Assembly: GCA_027492875.1 (NCBI GenBank)
Contig: JAPUDV010000063.1
Location: forward strand, 1-64,000
Reading direction: 5' to 3'
DNA from: Candidatus Competibacteraceae bacterium
Lineage (GTDB): Bacteria; Pseudomonadota; Gammaproteobacteria; Competibacterales; Competibacteraceae
Length of the DNA: 64,000 nucleotides
The position numbers and the translations under genes were made by a program. A model generated the notes under the pieces. The model saw only the letters and a list, made by a program, of their open reading frames with translations, ran no database searches and was not told the origin of the DNA. Shown here in pieces: positions 40,986-50,778 of this stretch. The number at the start of each line of letters is the position of its first letter. Position 1 is the first letter of the stretch.

Positions 40986-41220
40986 AGTTTCGGCCTTTAC
41001 GTCGGCGCCGCCCTTGGCTACGCTTTGACGTTACTAACTACACTTTGACGTTACCGAATTAGCCGAGCGCCGGGACTGGGCGCTCTGGGCACAAGCCCTG
41101 AAGGTTTCCGCCGTGGCGGAAGCACAGTCACTCGAAGCCGGTTCGGGCGCCCCGTCGTTGCCGAACCCTATGCAAACCAACCCGAGGCGGTTTATGCCGC
41201 CGGTTCTTGAGCTATAACCC
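40986..41220 (+). promoter_or_regulatory. rpsA leader with twin 12-bp repeats and stem-loops
   Basis: Two identical 12-bp units (41023-41034 and 41043-41054) recur at 20 bp spacing; each contains TTGACG, close to a -35 box. Stem-loops lie at 41106-41121 (7-bp perfect stem, 2-base loop) and 41186-41201. There is no proper Shine-Dalgarno just before the rpsA ATG. This matches the known habit of rpsA leaders, which use folded structure and are repressed by free S1, but the details here are inferred. Confidence 0.45.
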
Positions 41221-42894
41221 ATGACCGAAAGTTTTGCCGAACTGTTTGAACAGAGCCTGGTCGACAAGCAGATGCAGCCCGGCGCCATTGTCCTAGGATT
41301 GGTGGTGGAAATCCGGGCGGACGCCGTGGTGGTTAACGCCGGCCTGAAATCGGAAGGACTGATTCCGCTCGAACAGTTTTACAACGAGGAGGGCGTGCTT
41401 GAAGTCAAGGTCGGAGACGAGGTCGAGGTTGCCCTGGATGCGCTCGAGGACGGCTTCGGAGAAACCCGGCTCTCCCGCGAAAAGGCTAAGCGCGCCCGTG
41501 TCTGGAGCGCCCTAGAGAAGGCATTCGAAGGCGAAGAAATCATCAAGGGCCTGATCAGCGGCAAGGTCAAGGGCGGCTTCACCGTGGATATCGGTGAGAT
41601 TCGTGCTTTTCTGCCCGGTTCGCTGGTGGATGTGCGGCCAGTGCGGGACGCCGCCTATCTGGAGGGTAAGGAACAGGAGTTCAAGGTGATCAAGCTGGAC
41701 CGCCGCCGCAATAACGTCGTGGTCTCCCGCCGGGCGGTGGTGGAGCAGGAATACAGCGCCGAACGCGAGGCTCTGCTACAGAATTTGCAGGAAGGTCAGC
41801 TGGTCGACGGCGTGGTCAAGAATCTTACCGACTACGGCGCCTTCCTGGACTTGGGTGGCATCGACGGCCTGCTGCACATCACCGACATGGCCTGGCGACG
41901 GGTCAAGCATCCCTCCGAGGTCGTCGCCGTTGGCGATCACATCCAGGTCAAGGTGCTCAAGTTCGACCGCGAGCGCAACCGCGTGTCACTGGGGCTCAAG
42001 CAGTTGGGCGATGATCCCTGGATCGCCTTGGCGCGCCGCTATCCGGTCGGCACCCGGGTGTTCGGCAAGGTGACCAACATCGCCGACTACGGCTGCTTTG
42101 TGGAGATCGAGGAAGGTGTCGAAGGCTTGGTCCACGTTTCCGAGATGGATTGGACCAACAAGAATGTGAATCCGAACAAGGTGGTGGCCTTGGGCGATGA
42201 AGTCGAGGTGATGGTGCTCGACATCGACGAGGACCGCCGCCGCATCTCCCTGGGCATGAAACAGTGCCAGCAGAACCCCTGGGAAGAGTTCGATCAGAAC
42301 CACGCCAAGGGCGACCGTGTCTCCGGCAAGATCAAGTCGATTACCGATTTCGGCATCTTTATTGGCCTGGACGGTGGCATCGACGGTCTGGTTCACTTGT
42401 CCGACATTTCCTGGAACATGCCGGGCGAGGAAGCAGTGCGTCAATACAAGAAAAGCCAGGAAGTCGAGGCGGTGGTGCTGGCGGTCGATCCCGAGCGCGA
42501 GCGCATCTCGTTGGGCATCAAGCAACTCGACAAGGATCCGTTCTCCAACTTTGTCGCTGATCATCCCAAGGGCAGCGTGATCATGGGCCGCGTGGTCTCG
42601 GTGGATTCCAAGGGCGCCATGGTCGATCTGGGCCACGGCGTCGAGGGGACGCTGCGCGCTTCCGAGTTGTCGCGCGAGCGGGTTGACGACGCCCGCTCGC
42701 TGTTAAAGGAAGGCGAGGAAATCGAGGCGAAGTTCATCGGCGTCGACCGCAAGAACCGCACCATCACCTTGTCGATCAAAGCCAAGGATATGGCGGAGGA
42801 AGCAGAAGTTCTGCAGGACTACAGTCGCAAGTCCAGCACCGGTGCGACCTTGGGAGATATCTTCAAGGAGCAGATGGGCGCGCAAGACGAATAG
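41221..42894 (+). CDS. rpsA: 30S ribosomal protein S1
   Basis: The 557-residue, six-domain S1 protein binds mRNA leaders on the 30S subunit. S1 motif domains recur from residue about 20 onward, e.g. [40 protein letters not shown] and [20 protein letters not shown]. The length equals E. coli S1. The leader lacks a strong ribosome binding site, consistent with autogenous control. It is followed by ihfB. Confidence 0.98.
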   Translation: MTESFAELFEQSLVDKQMQPGAIVLGLVVEIRADAVVVNAGLKSEGLIPLEQFYNEEGVLEVKVGDEVEVALDALEDGFGETRLSREKAKRARVWSALEKAFEGEEIIKGLISGKVKGGFTVDIGEIRAFLPGSLVDVRPVRDAAYLEGKEQEFKVIKLDRRRNNVVVSRRAVVEQEYSAEREALLQNLQEGQLVDGVVKNLTDYGAFLDLGGIDGLLHITDMAWRRVKHPSEVVAVGDHIQVKVLKFDRERNRVSLGLKQLGDDPWIALARRYPVGTRVFGKVTNIADYGCFVEIEEGVEGLVHVSEMDWTNKNVNPNKVVALGDEVEVMVLDIDEDRRRISLGMKQCQQNPWEEFDQNHAKGDRVSGKIKSITDFGIFIGLDGGIDGLVHLSDISWNMPGEEAVRQYKKSQEVEAVVLAVDPERERISLGIKQLDKDPFSNFVADHPKGSVIMGRVVSVDSKGAMVDLGHGVEGTLRASELSRERVDDARSLLKEGEEIEAKFIGVDRKNRTITLSIKAKDMAEEAEVLQDYSRKSSTGATLGDIFKEQMGAQDE

Positions 42895-42911
42895 GACGCT
42901 GTGACAAAATT

Positions 42912-42956
42912 CCTCTCTCCTGCGGGAGAGGGGTTGAACGAGCGTTTTTTCAACCG
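42912..42956 (+). other. Tandem hairpins between rpsA and ihfB
   Basis: CTCTCC and GGAGAG pair around TGCG at 42915-42930, and GGTTGA with TCAACC at 42932-42955 around a T-rich loop. These could slow or partly stop transcription so that ihfB is made at a lower level than rpsA. They are weak as full terminators. Confidence 0.35.
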
Positions 42957-42965
42957 GGGGATTTC

Positions 42966-43280
42966 ATGACGAAATCGGAATTAATCGAGATTCTCGCGCA
43001 CAAACGCAGCGATGTTCCCTATAAGGACGTGGAGCAGGCGGTCAAGACCATGCTGGAACAGATGAGCGAGTCGCTAGCCGGTGGCGAGCGGATCGAAATC
43101 CGTGGTTTCGGCAGTTTCTCGCTCCATTTTCGCCCCCCGCGAATCGGCCGCAATCCCAAGACGGGTGATGCCGTGACGCTGGTTGGCAAATACGTGCCGC
43201 ATTTCAAACCGGGCAAGGAACTGCGCGAACGAGTTAACGATTACCACGCTTATCATGACGGTGGCGATGGGTTTTTGTAA
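42966..43280 (+). CDS. ihfB: Integration host factor beta subunit
   Basis: The 104-residue HU-fold protein bends DNA as an IHF heterodimer. It starts [20 protein letters not shown], has [20 protein letters not shown], and the DNA-intercalating arm [21 protein letters not shown] Shine-Dalgarno GGGGGA precedes the ATG. Its place after rpsA and before lapA is conserved in gammaproteobacteria. A strong terminator follows. Confidence 0.97.
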   Translation: MTKSELIEILAHKRSDVPYKDVEQAVKTMLEQMSESLAGGERIEIRGFGSFSLHFRPPRIGRNPKTGDAVTLVGKYVPHFKPGKELRERVNDYHAYHDGGDGFL

Positions 43281-43324
43281 TATCCACGTCAATCCGGCAG
43301 GTGGTCGGCTGTCATTGGCCGTTC

Positions 43325-43353
43325 AAAAACCCACGGTATAGAGTGGGTTTTTT
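43325..43353 (+). terminator. Rho-independent terminator after ihfB
   Basis: AACCCAC pairs with GTGGGTT around an 8-base loop, with an A-run before and a T-run after, about 45 bp past the ihfB stop. It separates ihfB from lapA. Confidence 0.8.
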
Positions 43354-43455
43354 GTTGAGAAGCTGGAAAAATGGGCTGAAATCAACAGGTTTACGCAGTT
43401 GATCGCCCGATCTCATCGATTGCAAGCCGTTCCGGCGGCGGTGGGGGAAGCTCTG

Positions 43456-43764
43456 ATGTTCTGGGTTAAATTTATTCTGATCGCCGCAATTTTTCTGGTG
43501 GTGCTGTTGTTGGGGGTGGAATTTTCCACGCTCAATGCCGATGAAGTGACCGTTAAGTACCTATTGGGCGAGGGTGAGGCAAAGGTATCGCTGGCGCTGG
43601 TGGTGGTGTGCGCTTTCGCTGCCGGCGTATTGGTGACCGCGCTGATTGGGACCTTCGTCGTATTGCCATTGCGCTGGCAGGTGGCTCGCTTGCGTCAGGT
43701 CGTATCCGGCAAGGAACAGGAAATCAGCGTGTTGGTCAGGAAAGCAGGCCGGGAAATGCGTTGA
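43456..43764 (+). CDS. lapA: Lipopolysaccharide assembly protein A
   Basis: The 102-residue inner-membrane protein has two helices (FILIAAIFLVVLLLGVEFS and LALVVVCAFAAGVLVTALIG) and a charged cytoplasmic tail (RLRQVVSGKEQEISVLVRKA). This is the LapA/YciS architecture. With LapB it tunes FtsH-mediated degradation of LpxC and so the rate of LPS synthesis. The next gene is lapB, 25 bp away, as expected. Confidence 0.9.
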   Translation: MFWVKFILIAAIFLVVLLLGVEFSTLNADEVTVKYLLGEGEAKVSLALVVVCAFAAGVLVTALIGTFVVLPLRWQVARLRQVVSGKEQEISVLVRKAGREMR

Positions 43765-43789
43765 GCGACCGGCGCTGTTCCGCTGGGCC

Positions 43790-44959
43790 ATGATGGAATT
43801 ACTGTGGCTGCTATTGCCTGTTGCCGCTGCCTCTGGCTGGTGGGCGGCCCGGCGCGACCGTGCGCGGCGGGATGATGAGACCGTGCGCAGCACCGAATAT
43901 TTCAAGGGCCTGAATTACCTGATCGACGACAAACCAGACCAGGCCATCGAGGTTTTTACCCGCATGGCTGACGTTGACCAAGATACCGCCGAAACGCATC
44001 TGGCTTTGGGGAACCTGTTCCGCCGTCGCGGCGAAGTGGACCGGGCGATCCATATTCACGGTAGCCTGATCGCGCGAACCAAGCTGACCGACGACCAGCG
44101 CCGTCGGGCCATGTTGGAACTGGGCGAAGACTATTTGCGCGCCGGTTTGCTCGACCGGGCCGAGACGTTGTTCCAAGAGTTGGTGGAACAGCCCGATCAC
44201 ATGGAAGTGGCGCTGTCCCGCCTGATCCACATCTTGCAGCAGGAAAAGGACTGGCGCCAGGCGATGACCTATTGCGACCGGTTGGAGCGGATCGGCGGCG
44301 AGCCCAGGCGGCGGCAGACCGCGCATTTCTGTTGTGAGCTGGCCGAGGAAGCGAACTCGCGCAACCAGCTTGCCGAAACAAAAATGTGGCTGCTCGACGC
44401 GCTGGCGCGCGATCCGGACTGTACCCGGGCCAATCTGCTGCTGGGCAACTTGGCGATGCGCGCGGGCGACCATCAGGCGGCGATCCTGGCGTTTCAGGCG
44501 GTCGAACGGCAAGATCGCGGCTATTTTCCGGAAGTGATCGCGCCCCTCGGTCAGTGCTACGATGCGTTGGGCCAACTCGATCAATGGGTGGCCTACCTGC
44601 GCGATGTCCAGCAGCGAGACCACGGTGGACGGATCACGGATGCGCTGGCCGAGTGGCTGCTGCGGCAGGAGGGTGAGGCGGCGGCGCTGCGGTTTCTCGA
44701 ACGCGAGCTGCGGGGGTATCCGACCCTGCTCGGATTGCGCCGGTTGGTCGATATTAAACTGGGGCGGGGCGAGGGCGCGGAATACGCTGACTTGAAAGCC
44801 CTGCACTGCATCAGTACTCAGATGCTCAACAATGCCGCTCGCTATCGCTGCGATAACTGCGGCTTTGTCGTCAAATCCCTGCACTGGTGTTGCCCCAGTT
44901 GCTTGCAGTGGAGCACGATCAAGCCGATACCCGATCTGGTGATGAAGACCGGCGCTTAG
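43790..44959 (+). CDS. lapB: Lipopolysaccharide assembly protein B (YciM)
   Basis: The 389-residue protein has an N-terminal membrane anchor (LLWLLLPVAAASGWWAA), about nine TPR repeats (e.g. QAIEVFTRMADVDQDTAETH) and a C-terminal rubredoxin-like zinc ribbon YRCDNCGF...HWCCPSC. It recruits FtsH to LpxC. Either of two adjacent ATG codons (43790 or 43793) could be the start. Confidence 0.95.
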   Translation: MMELLWLLLPVAAASGWWAARRDRARRDDETVRSTEYFKGLNYLIDDKPDQAIEVFTRMADVDQDTAETHLALGNLFRRRGEVDRAIHIHGSLIARTKLTDDQRRRAMLELGEDYLRAGLLDRAETLFQELVEQPDHMEVALSRLIHILQQEKDWRQAMTYCDRLERIGGEPRRRQTAHFCCELAEEANSRNQLAETKMWLLDALARDPDCTRANLLLGNLAMRAGDHQAAILAFQAVERQDRGYFPEVIAPLGQCYDALGQLDQWVAYLRDVQQRDHGGRITDALAEWLLRQEGEAAALRFLERELRGYPTLLGLRRLVDIKLGRGEGAEYADLKALHCISTQMLNNAARYRCDNCGFVVKSLHWCCPSCLQWSTIKPIPDLVMKTGA

Positions 44960-45062
44960 CCGTTATATTTCCAAGGATACAGACCGTGGGGGGCTCCTCG
45001 CGGGTGGTAAACGCATTTTTGGGTCGTTTCCAGGTTTTTTGCCGCTTCGGGCTTCATTCAGG

Positions 45063-45090
45063 TTGCATTCGCACTTTTATTGTCTATTTT
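45063..45090 (+). promoter_or_regulatory. Candidate sigma-70 promoter for comEA-like gene
   Basis: TTGCAT and TATTTT are spaced 16 bp apart and lie about 65 bp before the ATG of the helix-hairpin-helix protein, in a locally AT-rich gap. Confidence 0.3.
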
Positions 45091-45153
45091 CATGGAATGT
45101 CGGCGCGCTGTGCGCTGGCAAGAAACTTTATTTGATTTGATAAGGAGCCATAA

Positions 45154-45603
45154 ATGAAATTTATTAATGTAATCTTTGGCCTGTTGTTGGTTTTCTGTTC
45201 CGCCGTGGTGTTCGCGCAAGCAATCGATATCAACACGGCGACCGCCAAGCAACTGGAAAAAGGTTTAAAGGGAATCGGTCCGAAGAAAGCGGCCGAAATC
45301 GTGAAGTATCGCGAGGCCAACGGGCCTTTCAAGTCCGTGGGGGATTTGACCAAGGTGTCTGGCGTTGGCGCGAAGACATTGGCCGCCAATAAGGATATGT
45401 TGATGGTCGGCGGGGTTTCTCCCATGCCCGCCGCGCCGAAGGCGCCCGAGATGCCAGCGACGCCGAAGGTGCCCGAGATGCCAAAAGCCGCCACGATGCC
45501 CGCCGCGCCGAAGGCGCCCGAGATGCCAGCGACGCCGAAGGTGCCCGAGATGCCAAAAGCCGCCACGATGCCCGCCGCGCCGGCTGAACCCGCCAAACAG
45601 TAG
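45154..45603 (+). CDS. Secreted ComEA-like helix-hairpin-helix protein with repeat tail
   Basis: The 149-residue protein starts after AAGGAGCCATAA. It has a signal peptide (MKFINVIFGLLLVFCSAVVFA), a ComEA-type DNA-binding helix-hairpin-helix domain (IDINTATAKQLEKGLKGIGP, KKAAEIVKYREANGPFKSVG and VSGVGAKTLAANK) and a Pro/Ala/Met/Lys-rich tail made of two identical 24-residue repeats. ComEA binds incoming DNA in the periplasm during transformation; comEC is 2 kb downstream. The repeat tail is not part of the usual family. Confidence 0.9.
   Translation: MKFINVIFGLLLVFCSAVVFAQAIDINTATAKQLEKGLKGIGPKKAAEIVKYREANGPFKSVGDLTKVSGVGAKTLAANKDMLMVGGVSPMPAAPKAPEMPATPKVPEMPKAATMPAAPKAPEMPATPKVPEMPKAATMPAAPAEPAKQ
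45424..45582 (+). repeat. Perfect 72-bp tandem repeat in comEA-like tail
   Basis: Copies at 45424-45495 and 45496-45567 are identical base for base, and a third begins with 15 matching bases. Each codes for MPAAPKAPEMPATPKVPEMP then KAAT. Identity at all third positions points to very recent duplication. Within each unit the halves are also similar (PKAPEMPA and PKVPEMPK). Confidence 0.95.
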
Positions 45604-45721
45604 CCATCGCGCGACGCTAAAAATTTTGTGAGGAATCGCATTGGCCGCCCTCAGGGCGGCCAACGTCCTATAATGACGCGCTTCCCGGCAGCCGCCGCAA
45701 CTCATGATCGGGATCGTGTCC

Positions 45722-46972
45722 ATGTTTCGCCCCCTGGAATTATTCATCGGCTTGCGCTACACCCGCGCCAAGCGTCGCAATCACTTCATTTCCTTCATTT
45801 CCCTGACCTCGATGCTGGGCATCGCCTTGGGGATTACCGCATTGATCACCGTGTTGTCGGTGATGAACGGGTTCCAGCAGGAACTGCGCGGACGCATCCT
45901 GGCCATGACCGCCCATGCCACGATCAGCCGCTGGAACGGGCTGCTGGAGGATTGGCGGGCCGTGCGGGAGCAGGTGCTGCAAAATCCCGAAGTTCAGGGC
46001 GGAGCCCCGTTTATCCGCGGCGAGGCGATGCTGAATAACGCTTCGCTGGTCAGCGGTGCGTTGATCCAGGGGATTCTGCCGGCCGAGGAGCAGCGGGTTT
46101 CCGATATCGGCGGCAAAATGGTGCAAGGTTCGCTGGCCGATCTGCGCCCTGGGAGGTTTGGCATTATTCTTGGCAAGGAGTTAGCCAACGCCCTGGGATT
46201 AATGCTGGGCGATAAGGTGACGGTCATCACCCCACAGGCTAACGTAACCCCGGCCGGAGTGTTGCCCCGGCTCAAGCGGTTCGATGTGGTGGGGATCTTC
46301 AAGGCCGGCATGTACGAGTACGACCGTGGGTTGGCGCTGGTGCATGTCGCGGATGCCGGTAAGCTGTTTCAGTATCCGGATGGAGCGGTCAACGGCGTGC
46401 GGCTGAAGCTGCGCGATCTGTTTCAGGCGCCGCGATTGGCCCGCCAACTCGCCGATCGGTTGCCGGACGGTTATCTGGCCCGCGACTGGACCCAGGATCA
46501 CGCCAGTTTTTTTCGGGCGGTGCAGATCGAAAAAACCGCGATGTTCGTGATTTTGACCCTGATCGTGGCGGTGGCGGCCTTCAATATCGTGTCTGCCCTG
46601 GTGATGGTGGTGACCGACAAACAGGCGGATATCGCCATCTTGCGCACGCTGGGTGCGACGCCGCTCAGCATCATGGGTATCTTCATCGTGCAAGGTATTA
46701 CCATCGGTCTGGTTGGCACCCTGCTGGGTTTGGCCGGCGGGGTGGCGCTGGCGACCCATGTCGATGTGGTAGTGCCGTTCATCGAGCGGACGTTCGGTGT
46801 CAGATTCCTGGCCCCGGACGTGTATCTGATCAGCGATTTACCCTCGCAGGTCCAATGGAGCGATGTCACGACCATCGGTCTGGTGGCGTTCGGACTGGCC
46901 ACGCTGGCGACGTTGTATCCCGCTTGGCGCGCGGCGCGGACCCAGCCGGCGGAGGCACTGCGTTATGAATGA
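45722..46972 (+). CDS. lolC: Lipoprotein-releasing ABC transporter permease LolC/LolF type
   Basis: The 416-residue permease extracts outer-membrane lipoproteins from the inner membrane. It begins [20 protein letters not shown] with a first helix [20 protein letters not shown], then a large periplasmic domain, then FtsX-type helices ([40 protein letters not shown] and [20 protein letters not shown]). I preferred the ATG at 45722 over 45704 because the family starts at this point. Only one permease gene is present; no lolE follows lolD. Confidence 0.93.
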   Translation: MFRPLELFIGLRYTRAKRRNHFISFISLTSMLGIALGITALITVLSVMNGFQQELRGRILAMTAHATISRWNGLLEDWRAVREQVLQNPEVQGGAPFIRGEAMLNNASLVSGALIQGILPAEEQRVSDIGGKMVQGSLADLRPGRFGIILGKELANALGLMLGDKVTVITPQANVTPAGVLPRLKRFDVVGIFKAGMYEYDRGLALVHVADAGKLFQYPDGAVNGVRLKLRDLFQAPRLARQLADRLPDGYLARDWTQDHASFFRAVQIEKTAMFVILTLIVAVAAFNIVSALVMVVTDKQADIAILRTLGATPLSIMGIFIVQGITIGLVGTLLGLAGGVALATHVDVVVPFIERTFGVRFLAPDVYLISDLPSQVQWSDVTTIGLVAFGLATLATLYPAWRAARTQPAEALRYE

Positions 46973-47681
46973 GGCCGAGACGATGGAAGTGGCGAACGAG
47001 GGAACGATGGTGTTGGAATGCCGTCGGTTGGCCAAGGCGTTCCGGCAGGGCAGCGAGCGGTTGGAGGTGTTGCGGGAAGTCGATTTTCGGATCCGGCGCG
47101 GCGAACGGCTGGCCATCGTCGGCAGTTCCGGGTCGGGCAAGAGCACCTTGCTGCATCTGCTGGGCGGTCTGGATACGCCGACTGCAGGTTCGGTGTGGGT
47201 CGCGGGGCGGGAACTGAGTCGGCTGGGCGATGCCAACCGGGGTCGGTTGCGCAATCGTTGGCTGGGGTTCGTCTATCAATTCCACCATCTGCTGTCGGAA
47301 TTCACGGCCTTGGAGAATGTGGCGATGCCGTTGCTGATCCGCGGCGAGACGTCAGCCGAGGCGACCAAGCGCGCGGCGGGGTTGCTGGAACGGGTCGGGC
47401 TAGGTCCGCGGTTGAAGCACAAGCCGGGCGAACTGTCGGGCGGCGAGCGCCAGCGGGCGGCGGTGGCGCGGGCCTTGATCACCGAACCGGCCTGCGTGCT
47501 GGCCGACGAACCGACCGGCAATCTCGACCGGCATAGCGCCGAGCAGGTGTTCGAACTGATGCTGGAACTCAACCGCGACCTCGGCACCAGCTTCGTGGTG
47601 GTCACCCACGATCCGGTGTTGGCGGCTCGCATGGACGCGGTATGGCGGTTGACGGATGGAGTGTTGGCGCGAGAGTGCTAA
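46965..47681 (+). CDS. lolD: Lipoprotein-releasing ABC transporter ATPase
   Basis: The 238-residue ATPase powers LolC. Walker A is [19 protein letters not shown], the signature is [15 protein letters not shown] and Walker B is [13 protein letters not shown]. The start overlaps lolC by 8 bp; another ATG 18 bp downstream is possible. The segment [20 protein letters not shown] is typical of LolD. Confidence 0.95.
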   Translation: MNEAETMEVANEGTMVLECRRLAKAFRQGSERLEVLREVDFRIRRGERLAIVGSSGSGKSTLLHLLGGLDTPTAGSVWVAGRELSRLGDANRGRLRNRWLGFVYQFHHLLSEFTALENVAMPLLIRGETSAEATKRAAGLLERVGLGPRLKHKPGELSGGERQRAAVARALITEPACVLADEPTGNLDRHSAEQVFELMLELNRDLGTSFVVVTHDPVLAARMDAVWRLTDGVLAREC

Positions 47682-47698
47682 GACGGCGGTGACTGCTC

Positions 47699-50023
47699 GT
47701 GCGCTCGGGGGCCATCGCTTTTTTGCTGGGGATTCTGGCCGTGCAGGCGCTGCCGGAACTGCCGGTCCGCGCTTGGACCTTGGGATTGCCCGGTGTGCTG
47801 GCGGTGCTGGCGTTCGTGCCCCGCTGGCGGTTGCCAGCCTGGGCGGTGGCCGGGTTCTTGTGGGCGTTGTGGCTGGCGCCGCCGCCCGTCCTGTTACCGG
47901 TGGAACTGGAAGGCGTCGATGTGTGGGTGGAGGGTTGGATCGCCACTATCCCCGACCACGAGAGACGCAGCACCCGGTTTGAGTTCGTGGTCGGTCGGGC
48001 GCTGGCGCAGGGCGAAGAGTCCGCTGTCCTCATCGGCCGACGATTGCGGTTATCGTGGTGGAGCGATGGCGATGCCGGCGCCGCTGAAAATGCGGCGGCG
48101 GCAATCCGCCCGGCGTTGCGGGCCGGCGACCGCTGGGGTTTCACGGTACGGCTAAAAAGGCCGCATGGCCTGCTCAATCCTGGCGGTTTTGACTACGAAC
48201 GCTGGCTGTACGCCAGAGGCATCGTCGCTAGTGGCGCCATCCGTTCCCGTCCGGTTCCCCGCCTGCTGGCCGAGGCCGAGCGCTATCCGCTGGACCGGTA
48301 CCGCCAGCAGGTGGTCGAGACCTTCGCGCGTTTGCTTCCCGGTAACCCGCAAACCGGGATATTGACCGCGCTGGCGGTGGGCGAGCAGGGCGGCATCACA
48401 CCCTGGCAATGGGAGGTGTTCAACCGCACCGGCGTTGGCCACCTGATATCCATTTCCGGCTCGCACATCGGCTTGGTTGCCGGCATGGTGTTCGCGCTGG
48501 TCTGGGGATTGTGGAGCCGAATTCCGGCGTTGGCCCTGTGTTGGCCAGCCGCGCGAGCGGCGGCGCTAGCCGCCCTGGTCGGAGCGGGCGGTTACGCACT
48601 ATTGTCCGGCCTGTCGGTGCCGGCGCAGCGCTCTTTCCTTATGCTGGCGGTAGCGATGACCGCTTTGATCTTCCTGCGAGCCGCCGCGCCTGGCCGCATT
48701 CTGGCCCTGGCGCTGTTGGTGGTGCTGGTCACCGATCCGGGAGCGTCGCTGCGAGTGGGGTTCTGGCTGTCGTTCGGCGCGGTGGCGGCGATTCTCTACA
48801 GCGTCGGCGGGCGCTGGCGCGAGTACTGGCCGCTCGGCCAGACGATCCACTTGCAGTTGAGCGTCACCTTGGCCTTGTTGCCGCTGTCGCTGCTGTTTTT
48901 CCAGCGGTTTCCGCTACTTTCACCGCTGGCCAACCTGATCGCTATTCCCTGGGTGGGCTGCACGGTGCTGCCATTGACTTTGCTGGCGGTGCTGGCGGGC
49001 TGGATCGGCCCCGCTGTGCAGGCCCCGTTGCTGGAAGGCGCGGCGCTGACTCTGGAAGGGCTTTGGCGGATTTTACTCTGGCTGGATCAGTGGCCGGGCA
49101 TGGTGTGGTACAGGCCGGAGCCGCCGCTGTGGGCGCTGGCGTTCGCCCTGCCGGGCGTGGCGCTGCTGCTGGCGCCGCGTGGCCTGCCGGGTCGTTGGCT
49201 GGGATTGCCGCTGTGTCTACCCCTGCTGTGGCCGCCCGTCGCCGTTCCGCCGCCGGGCGGGGTCTGGTTCACCCTGTTGGATGTGGGGCCGGGGCTGGCG
49301 ACGGTGGTGCGGACCCGAAATCATGTGCTGGTGTACGATACCGGGCCGCGATTGGGAGAAACGCTGGATGCCGGTCGAGCCGTGATCGCGCCTTTTCTGC
49401 GCCAGCACGGCGTGGCCAAGCTGGATATGCTGATCGTCAGCCACGCCGATAAACAGCACACCAGCGGCGTGCGCTCGCTGCGAGAGCAGATGCCGGTCGG
49501 ACGTATTTTGACCTCATCGCTCGAACAGATGCCGATCGATGGGGCCGAACGCTGTCGGGCGGGCCAGGACTGGGAGTGGGATGGCGTGCGGTTTCGGCTG
49601 TTGCACCCACCAGCAACGGGGTTTGTTGGTGACGAGGCCTCCTGCGTGCTCCAGGTAATCGGATCGGCCGGTCGCGTGTTGTTGCCAGGGGATATCGAAA
49701 CGCGCGCCGAGACCGCCCTGGCCGCCCACTACGGTACCGAACTGGCCGCCGAAGTATTGGTCGCGCCGCATCAGGGCCGGCGCGACCTGTCGGTGCCCGC
49801 GTTTTTGGCTGCGGTACGTCCGCGTTACGTCCTGTTCTCGACCGGCTACCGCAATCGATTCGGCTATCCCCGCCCAGAAACCGTAGCCCACTATCAGGCC
49901 AGAGGCGCCACGCTGCTCGACGCCTCCCATGAAGGGGCGCTCACTTTCCGGCTGGAGCCGGGCCAACCGCTGGCGCCGGAGCGGTACCGGCGCGACCACC
50001 GTCGCTACTGGACCGCGCCCTGA
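47699..50023 (+). CDS. comEC: DNA uptake channel ComEC/Rec2
   Basis: The 774-residue inner-membrane channel passes single-stranded DNA during transformation. An N-terminal OB-like domain, the multi-helix competence core (GVGHLISISGSHIGLVAGMV then LSGLSVPAQRSFLMLAVAMT) and a C-terminal metallo-beta-lactamase-like domain (LDVGPGLATVVRTRNHVLVYDTG, LIVSHADKQHTSG) are all present. The start is GTG. The beta-lactamase HxHxDH motif reads SHADKQH, so it is degenerate. The stop lies in a 12-bp triplicated repeat. With the ComEA-like gene it implies natural competence. Confidence 0.92.
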   Translation: MRSGAIAFLLGILAVQALPELPVRAWTLGLPGVLAVLAFVPRWRLPAWAVAGFLWALWLAPPPVLLPVELEGVDVWVEGWIATIPDHERRSTRFEFVVGRALAQGEESAVLIGRRLRLSWWSDGDAGAAENAAAAIRPALRAGDRWGFTVRLKRPHGLLNPGGFDYERWLYARGIVASGAIRSRPVPRLLAEAERYPLDRYRQQVVETFARLLPGNPQTGILTALAVGEQGGITPWQWEVFNRTGVGHLISISGSHIGLVAGMVFALVWGLWSRIPALALCWPAARAAALAALVGAGGYALLSGLSVPAQRSFLMLAVAMTALIFLRAAAPGRILALALLVVLVTDPGASLRVGFWLSFGAVAAILYSVGGRWREYWPLGQTIHLQLSVTLALLPLSLLFFQRFPLLSPLANLIAIPWVGCTVLPLTLLAVLAGWIGPAVQAPLLEGAALTLEGLWRILLWLDQWPGMVWYRPEPPLWALAFALPGVALLLAPRGLPGRWLGLPLCLPLLWPPVAVPPPGGVWFTLLDVGPGLATVVRTRNHVLVYDTGPRLGETLDAGRAVIAPFLRQHGVAKLDMLIVSHADKQHTSGVRSLREQMPVGRILTSSLEQMPIDGAERCRAGQDWEWDGVRFRLLHPPATGFVGDEASCVLQVIGSAGRVLLPGDIETRAETALAAHYGTELAAEVLVAPHQGRRDLSVPAFLAAVRPRYVLFSTGYRNRFGYPRPETVAHYQARGATLLDASHEGALTFRLEPGQPLAPERYRRDHRRYWTAP

Positions 50024-50048
50024 CCCGCGCCCTGACCCGCGCCCTGAC
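50013..50048 (+). repeat. Three perfect 12-bp tandem repeats across the comEC stop
   Basis: The unit CCGCGCCCTGAC occurs three times without change. Being 12 bp it keeps frame, so each copy repeats the in-frame TGA. Confidence 0.95.
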
Positions 50049-50148
50049 GGGGCGAGTCTGCGATAAACCCCGCTAAATCCAGTATGATTGAACGCCCACT
50101 ACGAAATTGGGACAAAGTGACGATGCAAAGCATGGCGGAGACGGTGGC

Positions 50149-50778
50149 GTGCCCGAATTGATCAAGGCTGGAGGTTGGCTGATCGTGCCGATTCTGGTCT
50201 GCTCGCTGGCGGCGGCGATCATCATCTTCGAGCGTCTGCTGGCGCTGCGGCGGGCACGGGTACTACCCAGGCAGTTGATGGCGATTCTCCAGCACTGGAC
50301 GGAACTCGGCGCGGTCAGCCAGCAGCAGGAGGTGCATACGCTGCCGCTGGCTTCGCCGTTGGGCCGGATCGTGGCGGCGGGTTTGGCCAACCGCGGCCGT
50401 TCCCGAGAAATTTTGCGAGAACGAATTGAGGACACCGGTCGCCATGTGGCGCACGAGCTGGAGCGATTTCTCAACACCCTGGGCACCATCGCCGCCATCA
50501 GTCCGCTGTTGGGGCTGCTGGGCACCGTGGCTGGCATGATCAAGATCTTTCAGGTGGTTTCCGTGCAGGGCAACAGCAATTTCAGTCTGCTGTCGGTGGG
50601 GATCGCCGAGGCGCTGGTGACGACCGCCGCCGGGCTGACCGTCGCCATTCCCAGCCTGTTGTTCTACCGCTATTTTCAAGGCCGGGTGGACGAATTGGTG
50701 GTGCACATGGAGCAGGAGACCCTGCAATTGATCGACTTGCTGGATGGCGGGACGGTCGTGGAGGAGCGGCGGCCATGA
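50149..50778 (+). CDS. exbB: ExbB/TolQ-family proton channel protein
   Basis: The 209-residue inner-membrane protein has three helices (LIVPILVCSLAAAIIIFERL, NTLGTIAAISPLLGLLGTVAG and LVTTAAGLTVAIPSLLFYRYF) with the conserved MotA/TolQ/ExbB region LLGLLGTVAGMIKIFQ. I chose the GTG behind GGAG. It forms with the next gene a proton-driven motor energising TonB transport or a related process. The next ATG overlaps its stop. Confidence 0.9.
   Translation: MPELIKAGGWLIVPILVCSLAAAIIIFERLLALRRARVLPRQLMAILQHWTELGAVSQQQEVHTLPLASPLGRIVAAGLANRGRSREILRERIEDTGRHVAHELERFLNTLGTIAAISPLLGLLGTVAGMIKIFQVVSVQGNSNFSLLSVGIAEALVTTAAGLTVAIPSLLFYRYFQGRVDELVVHMEQETLQLIDLLDGGTVVEERRP

Noticed and set aside
45424-45582. 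CRISPR-like repeat pattern
   Set aside because: The repeats are adjacent, without spacers, in frame and inside a protein-coding tail. The repeats in rne, exbD and at the comEC stop were rejected for the same reason.
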